A DNA stretch of 64,000 nt from Hyalangium gracile (GTDB lineage Bacteria; Myxococcota; Myxococcia; Myxococcales; Myxococcaceae): positions 248,001-312,000 of the forward strand of contig NZ_JAHXBG010000009.1 of NCBI RefSeq assembly GCF_020103725.1, read 5' to 3'. Below the pieces are notes generated by a model, which was not told the DNA's origin, searched no databases, and saw nothing but the letters and a program-made list of their open reading frames with translations. A program made the translations under genes and the position numbers. Each line of letters opens with the position of its first letter. The first letter of the stretch is position 1. Shown here in pieces: positions 1 through 7,421 of the stretch.

Positions 1-2
1 AC

Positions 3-1394
3 GATCCGCCGGGGCTTGTCGACGGCGCCACGGCGCTGAAGGGCACCTTCGCGCGGCTGCGAGCCCTGGAGCAGAAGCAGGCCACGGAGCGGCTGGGCAT
101 CGTCCAGCTCGGAGCGTCCCACACCTCGGCGCACTACTTCACGGACGCGGTCCGAGGCGCGCTCACCCGGAAGTTCGCGGACGCAGGGCGCGGCTTCATC
201 GCCGCGGGCAAGCCTTCCCAGCGGCTGGCTGCCGCCCACGTGACACGAGAGCTGACCGGCGAGTGGCAGGTGCTGGACGCGCTGCAGCCGGAGGCTCAGC
301 CCGGCGAGGCGTGGGGGCTCAGCGGCATCCGCGCAGTGGGAGCGCCCGGAGCCTCGCTGCGCATCCAGTTCTGCGACGACTGCGCGCCCGCGAAGTCGCC
401 TCCGGCACAGCTGGCCCTGTACTGGCTGGACGCGCCGGGAGCCGGGAAGATGGAAGTGAAGGTGGATGGGCAGCCCGTGCCGCCCGAGGATCCGCCACCC
501 GCGCCCGTCACCGCGCCCACGGTGCGCATCCGCACCTTCCCCGTCACGGGCCCGGCGCACTCGCTCGAGGTGACCAACGCCGGAGAGGGCCCCATCACGG
601 TGCTGGGAGCCTCGCTGGACTTCGAGCAGCCCGGCGTCACCTACGACTCGGTGGGCCTGCCCGGGAGCACGGCCTTCACACTGAGCCGCCATGACCCGGC
701 GGCGCTCGACACGCAGCTCGCCGCGCGCAAGCCGCAGCTCCTGGTGCTCTGGTACGGGACCAACGAGGCGGGCCTGCCGGACCTGGATCCCGAGACGTTC
801 CGCAAGGAGTACGTCACCCTGCTCTCGCGGCTGCGGGCCTCGACGGGCGCGGAGTGCCTCCTCATCGGTCCCACGGACCGCCTGGTGCAGGACACGAACG
901 GCCGGTGGACGGAGGCCGTCGCGCTGGGGCGGGTGCTCTCCACTCTGCCAGCCGTGGCCCGCGAGGCGGGCTGCGCGTACTGGTCTGCCCGTGCGGCCAT
1001 GGGCGGCGAGCGCTCCATGATGCGCTGGCAGCGCGCCGAGCCTGTGCTGGGCCACGAGGACGGCACGCACCTGACGCAGCCCGGCTACGAGCAGCTCGCC
1101 GCGTCCTTCGTGAAGGAGCTGCTCGCGGCCTACGAGACGTACAAGACGGCGCCCACGGAGCAGGTGCAGGCACCGACTCCGGGCCAGGTTCCGACCCAGG
1201 GCCCCACGCCGCAGCAGGCGCCCCCCGAGACACCTCCCGAGACGCAGCCTCCTGCCCCGACGCAGGGCCAGGCCCCCACCCCGATACCCGCTCCCGAGCC
1301 CCTGACGGCGCCTCCCGCCCAGGCGCGCGCCTCGCGCGGCCCTGCCCCTACCCTCACGCCGGCCTCCGCCGCGCGGACTGCGGAGGGAAGCTGA
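3..1394 (+). CDS. SGNH/GDSL-type esterase, 5' truncated by the window edge
   Basis: The frame is open from the first bases of the window, so the true start lies upstream; about 463 residues are visible. Seen: a block-I-like motif LGASHT at visible residues 36-41 (nucleophile Ser kept, usual Asp replaced by Ala), a block-III-like LWYGTNEAG in the middle, and DGTH at about residues 353-356, which fits the catalytic Asp-x-x-His pair. The last 80 or so residues are a Pro/Thr/Gln-rich tail, probably a wall or periplasmic spacer. One base separates its stop from an MBOAT O-acyltransferase. Such pairs (AlgI with AlgJ/AlgX, PatA with PatB) O-acetylate polysaccharides, with the SGNH partner acting in the periplasm. 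The substrate here is unknown; a GTG at 240 is internal to the open frame. Confidence 0.8.
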   Translation, partial: DPPGLVDGATALKGTFARLRALEQKQATERLGIVQLGASHTSAHYFTDAVRGALTRKFADAGRGFIAAGKPSQRLAAAHVTRELTGEWQVLDALQPEAQPGEAWGLSGIRAVGAPGASLRIQFCDDCAPAKSPPAQLALYWLDAPGAGKMEVKVDGQPVPPEDPPPAPVTAPTVRIRTFPVTGPAHSLEVTNAGEGPITVLGASLDFEQPGVTYDSVGLPGSTAFTLSRHDPAALDTQLAARKPQLLVLWYGTNEAGLPDLDPETFRKEYVTLLSRLRASTGAECLLIGPTDRLVQDTNGRWTEAVALGRVLSTLPAVAREAGCAYWSARAAMGGERSMMRWQRAEPVLGHEDGTHLTQPGYEQLAASFVKELLAAYETYKTAPTEQVQAPTPGQVPTQGPTPQQAPPETPPETQPPAPTQGQAPTPIPAPEPLTAPPAQARASRGPAPTLTPASAARTAEGS

Positions 1395-1395
1395 C

Positions 1396-2820
1396 ATGCA
1401 GTCCACCAGCATCCCCTATCTGGCCTTCCTGGCCCTCACCTTCGGGCTGTACTGGCTGGGGCACCGCCACCGCATCGTTCGGATGAGCGTGCTGCTCATC
1501 GCGAGCCTCTTCTTCTACACGGTGTGGACGCCGCTGCCGGTGCTGGTGTTCTTCTGGTGCGCGGCGTTCGATCACCTGATCGTCAAGGGGCTGGCGCGAG
1601 CGAAGTCCCCGGGCGTGCGCAAGGCGCTGGTGACGGCGTCGGTGGTGTCCAACCTGGGCCTGCTGGCGACCTTCAAGTACGCGGAGCTGTTCCGCGAGAC
1701 GGCGCGCTCGCTGCTGGCGCCGCTGGGCGTGGCGGTGCGCGAGGAGCCCTTCGGGCTGCTGCTGCCCATCGGGCTGTCGTTCCTCTGCTTCCAGGCCATC
1801 AGCTACGTGGTGGACGTGTACCGCGGCAAGGCGAGCGCGGACCATAGCTACCTGGAGCACCTGCTCTACCTGCTCTTCTTCCCGCGAGTCGTCTCCGGCC
1901 CCATCGTGCGCGCCTCGGAGCTGCTGGAGCGCTTCCGCGAGGTGCCCACGCTGACGGCGGAGGACGGCGGCCGCGCGCTGTACCGCATCGCGGTGGGCCT
2001 GGTGAAGAAGATGGTGATCGCGGACGTGCTGGGCAGCGGCCTGGTGGACCCGGTCTTCGCGGATCCGGCCGCGTACACCTCCGCCGAGTGCCTGATGGCG
2101 GCGGTGGCCTACACCTTCGAGCTGTACTTCGACTTCTCGGGGTACTCGGACATCGCCATCGGCGCGGCGACGCTGTTCGGCTTCACGTTCCCGGAGAACT
2201 TCGCGCGGCCCTACCTGGCGAAGAACCTGTTCGAGTTCTGGAACCGCTGGCACATGAGCCTGTCCAGCTGGCTGCGCGACTACCTCTACATTCCGCTGGG
2301 CGGCAACCGGCGCTCGAAGCCTCGGGTGCTGTTCAACCTGATGACGGTGATGGTGCTCGGCGGCCTGTGGCACGGAGCAGACTGGCGCTTCGCCGTCTGG
2401 GGTGCGGTGCACGGCGTGGGGCTGTGCGCCACCCGCATCTGGTGGTGGATCCGCGGCGGCCGGCCCGAGGCCGAGTCGGTGGGAGTGGTGCGCACCGCCG
2501 TGGGGATGCTGCTCACCTTCACGGTGGTGGTGCTCACGCGCATCGTCTTCCGCGCCCCGAACATGTCGCACGCGGCCGAGTTCTACTCGCGCATGATGCT
2601 GCTCATGCCCGGGCTGGCCAACGTGAGCCTGCTGGTGTGGGTGATGCTCGCGGTGGCGGTGGTGAGCCACATGGTGCCCATGAAGCTCTATGACCTCGGC
2701 GGGACGATCTTCGTGCGGCTGCCCGCGCCGGTGCGCGCGGTGGCGCTGGTGGCGCTCGGCCTGGGCATTCGCCACCTGACCTCCGTGGAGGCCCGGCCGT
2801 ACGTCTACCTGCAGTTCTGA
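1396..2820 (+). CDS. MBOAT-family membrane O-acyltransferase (AlgI-like)
   Basis: This 474-residue polytopic membrane protein has the MBOAT landmarks: FWNRWHMSLSSWLRDYLY in the middle, followed by GGLWHGADWRFAVWG, which holds the conserved catalytic His (WHG). The length matches AlgI/PatA proteins. Family knowledge: these move acyl groups, usually acetyl, across the inner membrane to a periplasmic partner that modifies a glycan. The start follows the SGNH gene by one base with GAGGGAAG just upstream, so the two are translated as a unit. The next gene is convergent, ending 10 bases after this stop. Which polysaccharide is modified cannot be read from the window. Confidence 0.9.
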   Translation: MQSTSIPYLAFLALTFGLYWLGHRHRIVRMSVLLIASLFFYTVWTPLPVLVFFWCAAFDHLIVKGLARAKSPGVRKALVTASVVSNLGLLATFKYAELFRETARSLLAPLGVAVREEPFGLLLPIGLSFLCFQAISYVVDVYRGKASADHSYLEHLLYLLFFPRVVSGPIVRASELLERFREVPTLTAEDGGRALYRIAVGLVKKMVIADVLGSGLVDPVFADPAAYTSAECLMAAVAYTFELYFDFSGYSDIAIGAATLFGFTFPENFARPYLAKNLFEFWNRWHMSLSSWLRDYLYIPLGGNRRSKPRVLFNLMTVMVLGGLWHGADWRFAVWGAVHGVGLCATRIWWWIRGGRPEAESVGVVRTAVGMLLTFTVVVLTRIVFRAPNMSHAAEFYSRMMLLMPGLANVSLLVWVMLAVAVVSHMVPMKLYDLGGTIFVRLPAPVRAVALVALGLGIRHLTSVEARPYVYLQF

Positions 2821-2829
2821 GAGGCCCGC

Positions 2830-3444
2830 TCAGGCCGTTCCGCGTCCGACGGGCCGGGACGGGATGCTCACGGGCAGCTGCGCGATGTGCTCCAGCAGCA
2901 TGTAGAGGATGCGCGCCGTGGCGCCCCAGATGACGTGGGACTCGTAGGTGTAGAAGAAGACGTCGTACTCCGTGCCCCCCACCGAGCGCTTCTCGGTGCG
3001 ACGGATGGCCGGGTCCATCAGGCCCGAGAGCGGCACCTCGAGGATGAACGCCACCTCTTCGATGTTCGGCCGGTACTGTCCGTCGTTGGGGATGACGCCC
3101 ACGAAGGGCTGGATGCGGAACGCCGTCGTCGTGGGCTGTTCGTCCAGCATGCCGAGCACGCGCACCCGCGAGCGCTCGATGCCCAGCTCCTCCTCCGTCT
3201 CCCGGAGCGCGGTGTGCAGCGGCGTCGCATCCTCCGGGTCCCGGCCGCCGCCGGGGAACGAGAACTGGTTGGCGTGGTTGCGCAGATGGGCGGGACGACG
3301 CGTGAAGAGGATGTAGGGCACGTCCTCGCGCTCGAAGATCGGGACGAGCACCGCGGACTCGCGCAGCACCAACCCCGGCAGGTTCACCAACCGGGGCGGG
3401 AGGGAGGACAGTCGAGCCTCCAGCGTGTCGAACAGGGCGCTCAC
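2830..3444 (-). CDS. Nudix hydrolase, CoA pyrophosphatase (NudL)-like
   Basis: The 204-residue protein has a Nudix box starting GGGRDPEDATPLHTALRE and ending TEEELGI, which supplies the Mg-binding glutamates. Just before it lies the segment TRRPAHLRNHANQFSFPGG, matching the UPF0035/CoA-pyrophosphatase signature that separates NudL-type enzymes from generic Nudix proteins. The expected reaction is cleavage of CoA or acyl-CoA to phosphopantetheine and 3',5'-ADP. The start is GTG at 3444, one base after the uppP stop, so the two genes are cotranscribed. Substrate choice is inferred from the signature only. Confidence 0.85.
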   Translation of the reverse strand: MSALFDTLEARLSSLPPRLVNLPGLVLRESAVLVPIFEREDVPYILFTRRPAHLRNHANQFSFPGGGRDPEDATPLHTALRETEEELGIERSRVRVLGMLDEQPTTTAFRIQPFVGVIPNDGQYRPNIEEVAFILEVPLSGLMDPAIRRTEKRSVGGTEYDVFFYTYESHVIWGATARILYMLLEHIAQLPVSIPSRPVGRGTA

Positions 3445-3445
3445 G

Positions 3446-4339
3446 TCAGTCCGTCACCTGCTTCTCCACGGGAGGCTGGAGCGACTTCTCCGGCACCGTG
3501 AGGCTCTCCACGCCGGAGAGGGGCTCGAGCACGCCCGCCTGCAGCAGCCCGATCAGCACCAGCCCGAGCGCCACGCGGTACACCACGAAGATCATCGTCG
3601 AGCGGGTGCGCAGGTAGCGCAGCAGCCACGCGATGGACGCCAGCCCCGAGCCGAAGGCCACCACCGTCCCCGTCACCAGGGCCACGGTGGAGGGCCGCGA
3701 GTCCGCCTCCAGCAGGTGCTTGAGCTCGAAGACGCCCGCCAGCGTGGTGGCGGGAATGGAGAGCAGGAAGGAGTAGCGGGCCGCGTCCTCGCGCTTCAGC
3801 CCCAGCGACAGCGCTCCGGTGAGCGTCGTGCCCGAGCGCGACGAGCCCGGGATGAGCGCCAGCGACTGCCACACGCCGATGATCAGCCCGTCCCGAAGGC
3901 GCATGTCCGCCAGGGTCCGCTGGTGCGCGGCGAGGCGCTCCACGATGAGGAGGATGATCGCCAGGATGATGAGGCTGGCGGAGATGATGTAGAGCGAGCG
4001 CAGCGAGCTCTCGATGTGCTTCTTGAAGGCCAGGCCCATCACCCCGATGGGCAGCGTGCCCACGAGCACGAACCACGCCAGCCGCGACTCGACGGTGCCG
4101 AACGGCTGGCGCCGCGCGAGCCCCTGGAAGAAGGCGGTGGTGAGCTTCACCAGATCTCGCCAGAAGTAGATGAGCACGGCCGCCACGGTGCCGAGCTGGA
4201 TGACGGCGGAGTACGCCGCCCCCGGATCCTTCCAACCGAGCAACTCCGGGACGATGCGCAGGTGCGCCGTGGAGCTGATGGGAAGGAACTCGGTGAGTCC
4301 CTGGACCAGCCCGAGGACGATGGCTTCGATGAGACTCAT
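3446..4339 (-). CDS. uppP: undecaprenyl-diphosphatase UppP (BacA)
   Basis: UppP recycles the lipid carrier of cell-wall synthesis by removing a phosphate from undecaprenyl diphosphate. The 297-residue membrane protein begins MSLIEAIVLGLVQGLTEFLP, holding the Glu-rich first signature, and carries the second signature PGSSRSGTT with the catalytic Arg/Ser region. The ATG at 4339 is chosen because it places the family's normal N-terminus; an in-frame ATG at 4393 would add 18 atypical residues. The C-terminal tail after the last membrane segment (about 30 residues) is somewhat long. It is followed without a gap by the Nudix gene. Confidence 0.93.
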   Translation of the reverse strand: MSLIEAIVLGLVQGLTEFLPISSTAHLRIVPELLGWKDPGAAYSAVIQLGTVAAVLIYFWRDLVKLTTAFFQGLARRQPFGTVESRLAWFVLVGTLPIGVMGLAFKKHIESSLRSLYIISASLIILAIILLIVERLAAHQRTLADMRLRDGLIIGVWQSLALIPGSSRSGTTLTGALSLGLKREDAARYSFLLSIPATTLAGVFELKHLLEADSRPSTVALVTGTVVAFGSGLASIAWLLRYLRTRSTMIFVVYRVALGLVLIGLLQAGVLEPLSGVESLTVPEKSLQPPVEKQVTD

Positions 4340-4467
4340 AGGGCGAGCCCGGATGTAAGCCTTCCACCCCCTGCCCGCAAGGCCCATGTCCACCCAGCGT
4401 TCAGTCCTCTCGTGGAACGTTTGGAGGTAGGCACGCTCCCACAGCGGTAGGCTCCGGACTCACGGCC

Positions 4468-4938
4468 ATGCCCCCTGCCCCGCTCTGCCCCTGTTCCTCC
4501 GGACTCCGCTACCGCCAGTGCTGCGCCCCCTACCACCGAGGCGAGGCCGAGCCGCCCGACGCGGAAGCCCTGATGCGCTCGCGCTACAGCGCCTTCGCGC
4601 TCCGAGAGGTGGCCTGGCTCTGGAAGAGCCTGCACCCGGACCACCCGGACCGCTCCCGCCCGGAGGCGGAGATGCTCAAGGAGCTGCGAACCTACGCGCA
4701 GGGCCACCAGTTCCCGGGGCTCGTGGTGATGGATCGCCGACCACCGGATGAGCGGGGCGTGGCGCAGGTGCTCTTCTTCGCCAAGGTGTTCGAGCGCGGC
4801 AAGGACCGCTCCTTCGTGGAGCGCTCGGACTTCCGCCACGACGGGAAGGGCTGGCGCTACGTGTCGGGCGCCGCGCGCCTCCCGAAGGACCTGGCGGGGC
4901 CGCCAGAGGCGCTCACGCTGGCCACCTTCCCGGAGTAA
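4468..4938 (+). CDS. YchJ-like protein with SEC-C zinc-binding motif
   Basis: A 156-residue protein whose N-terminus CPCSSGLRYRQCCAPYH is a SEC-C motif (Cys-x-Cys ... Cys-Cys/His), a zinc site like that at the end of SecA. It is followed by the YchJ/UPF0225 landmark LMRSRYSAFAL and an NTF2-like body. The length equals that of E. coli YchJ. The molecular role of this family is not established. It stands alone between divergent uppP and a long non-coding stretch, so context adds nothing. Confidence 0.85.
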   Translation: MPPAPLCPCSSGLRYRQCCAPYHRGEAEPPDAEALMRSRYSAFALREVAWLWKSLHPDHPDRSRPEAEMLKELRTYAQGHQFPGLVVMDRRPPDERGVAQVLFFAKVFERGKDRSFVERSDFRHDGKGWRYVSGAARLPKDLAGPPEALTLATFPE

Positions 4939-4998
4939 CGAGGCGCTGTCAGGATTCTTCGGGCCTTTTCGTCCCTCTCGATAGCTGCCCGGCCGGAG

Positions 4999-5060
4999 AG
5001 GCCCTACACGCTCCTGGTAATCGCCTGATACGCGACGCGGTTCAAATCCGCCCAAGGCCT
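4999..5060 (+). other. tRNA-like remnant, resembling tRNA-Ile(GAT), incomplete
   Basis: Seen: a T-arm-like hairpin with loop TTCAAAT (5041-5047) between GCGG and CCGC; before it a 4-bp stem TCGC/GCGA around the loop CTGATAC (5025-5031), which would present anticodon GAT; and before that CTGGTAA, typical of a D-loop. The ends AGGCCCT (4999-5005) and AAGGCCT (5054-5060) pair at six of seven positions. At 62 nt it is about 10 short of a tRNA: the 3' half of the D-stem and the variable loop are missing and no CCA is encoded. It is not a working tRNA as read; it could be a decayed copy, an old attachment-site relic, or chance. Confidence 0.3.
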
Positions 5061-5271
5061 GGAAAGGTCTGCCAACCAAACAGCGGCTTCTCCACTCGGG
5101 CAGCTAACCTTCCCTTCTCTTTCCCAGGCTCGCGCCCCCCTCTCCCACCGGAGAGCGCCGGTGGCGCGCTGCCTGCCCGCTGTGTTCGCGCCGTGTGTCC
5201 ACCGGTGTGGGCCTGAAGCCGCTGATGTGCGGCTTCGAGAGCACATTCTGAAGCACTGCGCTCCAGAAACG

Positions 5272-5310
5272 ACAAACGCGCGTGACCCACCGGGGGGCAC
5301 GCGCGTTCGT
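5272..5310 (-). terminator. probable metK transcription terminator
   Basis: Read on the minus strand just after the metK stop, a 13-bp stem (12 Watson-Crick pairs plus one G-U) forms between 5298-5310 and 5272-5284 around a 13-nt loop. The 3' side runs into TTTGTCGTTT, a weak but recognisable T-rich tract. It is the strongest hairpin near metK. Confidence 0.7.
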
Positions 5311-5333
5311 GTCAGCCGGACTCGGCTCCGGGA

Positions 5334-6515
5334 TTACGGGCTGCCCACGGCCTTCAGCCGCGACGAGCCGCCCAGGGCCTCACGCAGCAGGTCCTTCTTG
5401 TCGGTGCGCTCCCAGGTGAACTCCTTCTCGGTGCGACCGAAGTGCCCGTACGCGGCGGTCTTCTGGTAGATGGGCCGCAGCAGGTCCAGGTGCTCGGTGA
5501 TCTCGCGCGGGCGCAGACCGAACGTCTGGCGCACCGCCTGCGCGATCTTCTCCTCGGCCACCGTCGCCGTGCCAAACGTCTCCACCATCACGCTGACCGG
5601 GTCCGCCACGCCGATGGCGTAGGAGACCTGCACCTCGCAGCGGCGCGCCAGGCCAGCGGCCACCACGTTCTTGGCGATGTAGCGGCCCATGTACGCCGCC
5701 GAGCGGTCCACCTTCGACGGGTCCTTGCCCGAGAAGGCGCCGCCGCCGTGACGGCCCATGCCGCCGTAGGTGTCGACGATGATCTTCCGACCCGTCACGC
5801 CCGAGTCGCCCATGGGGCCACCCACCACGAACCGCCCGGTGGGGTTGATGAAGTACTTGGTCTTCTTGTCCAGCAGCTTCGCCGGCAGGACCTTGGCGAT
5901 CACGTCCTCGCGGATGGCCTCGTGGATCTTCTTGTTGGAGATGTCATCCGCGTGCTGCGTGGACACCACCACCGTGTCGATGCGCACCGGGCGGCCATCC
6001 TTGTACTCGATGGTGACCTGGCTCTTGCCGTCCGGACGGATCCACGGGTGCTGCTTGCGGCGCACGTCGGCCAGCCGGCGGGTGAGCGCGTGGGCGTAGT
6101 GGATGGGGGCCGGCATCAGCTCCGGCGTCTCGTCGCAGGCGTAGCCGAACATCATGCCCTGGTCGCCGGCGCCCTGCTCCTTCTTGTTGTCCACGCCGCG
6201 GGCGATGTCCTGGCTCTGGCCCTCGATGGCCACCATCACGCCGCAGGTGTTGCCGTCGTAGCCCATCGAGCTGTCCGTGTAGCCGATGCGGCAGATGGTC
6301 GACCGGACGATCTTCGGGATGTCCACGTAACAGTTCGTCGTCACCTCGCCCGCGACGATGGCGAGGCCCGTCTTGACCAGCGTCTCCACGGCGACGCGGC
6401 CCTGCGGGTCCTTGGCGATGATGGCATCCAGCACGCCGTCGGAGATCTGATCGGCGATCTTGTCCGGGTGCCCTTCAGTGACGGATTCAGACGTGAACAG
6501 GAAGTCGGTAGGCAT
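5334..6515 (-). CDS. metK: S-adenosylmethionine synthetase
   Basis: MetK makes S-adenosylmethionine from methionine and ATP, the cell's main methyl donor. The 393-residue protein is full length. Seen: the N-terminal [20 protein letters not shown] with the ATP-binding His, the [12 protein letters not shown] signature, and the glycine-rich P-loop [16 protein letters not shown]. The ATG at 6515 is preceded by GAGAAG at good spacing. It is a single-gene unit: 225 bases lie upstream before a divergent gene, and a terminator follows. I looked upstream for a SAM riboswitch and did not recognise one. Confidence 0.97.
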   Translation of the reverse strand: MPTDFLFTSESVTEGHPDKIADQISDGVLDAIIAKDPQGRVAVETLVKTGLAIVAGEVTTNCYVDIPKIVRSTICRIGYTDSSMGYDGNTCGVMVAIEGQSQDIARGVDNKKEQGAGDQGMMFGYACDETPELMPAPIHYAHALTRRLADVRRKQHPWIRPDGKSQVTIEYKDGRPVRIDTVVVSTQHADDISNKKIHEAIREDVIAKVLPAKLLDKKTKYFINPTGRFVVGGPMGDSGVTGRKIIVDTYGGMGRHGGGAFSGKDPSKVDRSAAYMGRYIAKNVVAAGLARRCEVQVSYAIGVADPVSVMVETFGTATVAEEKIAQAVRQTFGLRPREITEHLDLLRPIYQKTAAYGHFGRTEKEFTWERTDKKDLLREALGGSSRLKAVGSP

Positions 6516-6700
6516 GTCTTCTCAGAAAGTAACGGGCAGGCTTGAACCACGTATAGCGGGCGCACACTAGACGTGGCCTCCTTCCTCAGTCAAACCCCGT
6601 AAGCAGGTGGGGAATTCGGTTCCATCAGGACGAGCGGGCAGGCGAGGGCCGAAGCCCTGAGGGTGAATTTTCCCCAGCGTGGGACGTTCCCCTGAGCTAC

Positions 6701-6718
6701 AGGAAGCCGCCGCTTCCT
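6701..6718. other. perfect 7-bp inverted repeat in the metK / mlaC-like divergent region
   Basis: AGGAAGC and GCTTCCT flank a 4-base loop 23 bases before the start of the MlaC-like gene. It could be a leader hairpin or an operator for either divergent gene. The rest of 6516-6740 shows no further element I can name. Confidence 0.3.
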
Positions 6719-6740
6719 CTCGACAGGAACAAGGATCCGT

Positions 6741-7325
6741 ATGAACGCTCGCCTCCGCTCCGTCTCCCTCCTGGCCGCCCTCGTGCTCTGCGTACCGGCG
6801 CTCGCCGCGCCGAACGAGGCCGTGACCAAGCCCGTGAAGACCGTCGTCCAGTCCGTGCGCTACAACAAGGATCTGGCTGCCCTGAAGAACTTCGGCGGAG
6901 AGCAGCAGGCGAAGTTCCTCCTGGGCGAGGCCTGGGACAAGGCCTCCGAGGAGCAGCGCAAGGAGTTCATCGAGCTGTTCCACACCCTCTTCGCGAAGAT
7001 CGCCTTCCCCAAGGTCCGCGACAACTTCAAGAACCTGGCCTCCATCACCTACGAGGACCCCGAGGTGGCCGGCGAGGAGGCGAAGGTGGGCTCCACCGTC
7101 GTCATCGATCACCCGGTGAAGAAGCAGGAGCTGAAGCTCAAGTACTCCCTGGCCAAGGACAAGGGCGGCTGGAAGGTGGTCGACGTGGCGGTGCTCGGCG
7201 ACTCCATGCTCACCGGCATCCGCGATGATCAGGTGCGCCCCCTGTTGAAGGAGGGCGGCTGGGACGCGCTGATCACCGCCATGCGCGAGAAGAACAAGGA
7301 GCTGGCGAAGGTCACCCTGAAGTAA
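6741..7325 (+). CDS. MlaC/Ttg2D-family periplasmic lipid-binding protein (HpnM-like)
   Basis: A 194-residue exported protein: signal peptide MNARLRSVSLLAALVLCVPA ending near ALAAPNE, then one MlaC (toluene-tolerance Ttg2) domain filling the rest, with the family's FLLGEAWDKASEEQRKEF and a C-terminal region rich in Lys/Glu. MlaC proteins carry phospholipids across the periplasm for an ABC system; relatives called HpnM work with the RND transporter HpnN in hopanoid trafficking. No Mla ATPase or permease is adjacent, but an MMPL/RND transporter lies 2.4 kb downstream on the same strand. A stem-loop after the stop suggests it can be transcribed alone. Confidence 0.85.
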   Translation: MNARLRSVSLLAALVLCVPALAAPNEAVTKPVKTVVQSVRYNKDLAALKNFGGEQQAKFLLGEAWDKASEEQRKEFIELFHTLFAKIAFPKVRDNFKNLASITYEDPEVAGEEAKVGSTVVIDHPVKKQELKLKYSLAKDKGGWKVVDVAVLGDSMLTGIRDDQVRPLLKEGGWDALITAMREKNKELAKVTLK

Positions 7326-7348
7326 CCCGCCTGCCGGGCGTCCGGCCG

Positions 7349-7377
7349 GGCCTCCTTCCTTGGAATGGGAGGAGGCC
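7349..7377 (+). terminator. stem-loop after the MlaC-like gene
   Basis: An 11-bp stem (one G-T pair) forms between 7349-7359 and 7367-7377 around loop TTGGAAT, starting 24 bases after the stop. Only a short TT follows, so termination is plausible rather than clear. Confidence 0.45.
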
Positions 7378-7421
7378 TTCAGGCCGTGTAGGCTCCGGTC
7401 TCTGCGTGAGAGGCCGGCCTG

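Larger units (their letters stand above)
4939..5333. other. non-coding stretch between the YchJ-like gene and metK
   Basis: These 395 bases hold no convincing gene; the short open frames lack homology-like features and ribosome sites. Two things stand out: a tRNA-like segment near the left end (4999-5060) and the metK terminator at the right end (5272-5310). The remainder shows nothing I can name. Confidence 0.7.

Noticed and set aside
4961-5060. A full-length tRNA or tRNA-Sec using the GGCCTT at 4961-4967 as the 5' end
   Set aside because: The span would be about 100 nt with no D-stem, no proper variable arm and no UCA anticodon loop; the short 62-nt remnant reading is more economical.
6516-6740. 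SAM or SAH riboswitch upstream of metK
   Set aside because: No SAM-I, SAM-II or SAH core could be recognised on the minus strand; only a simple hairpin is present.
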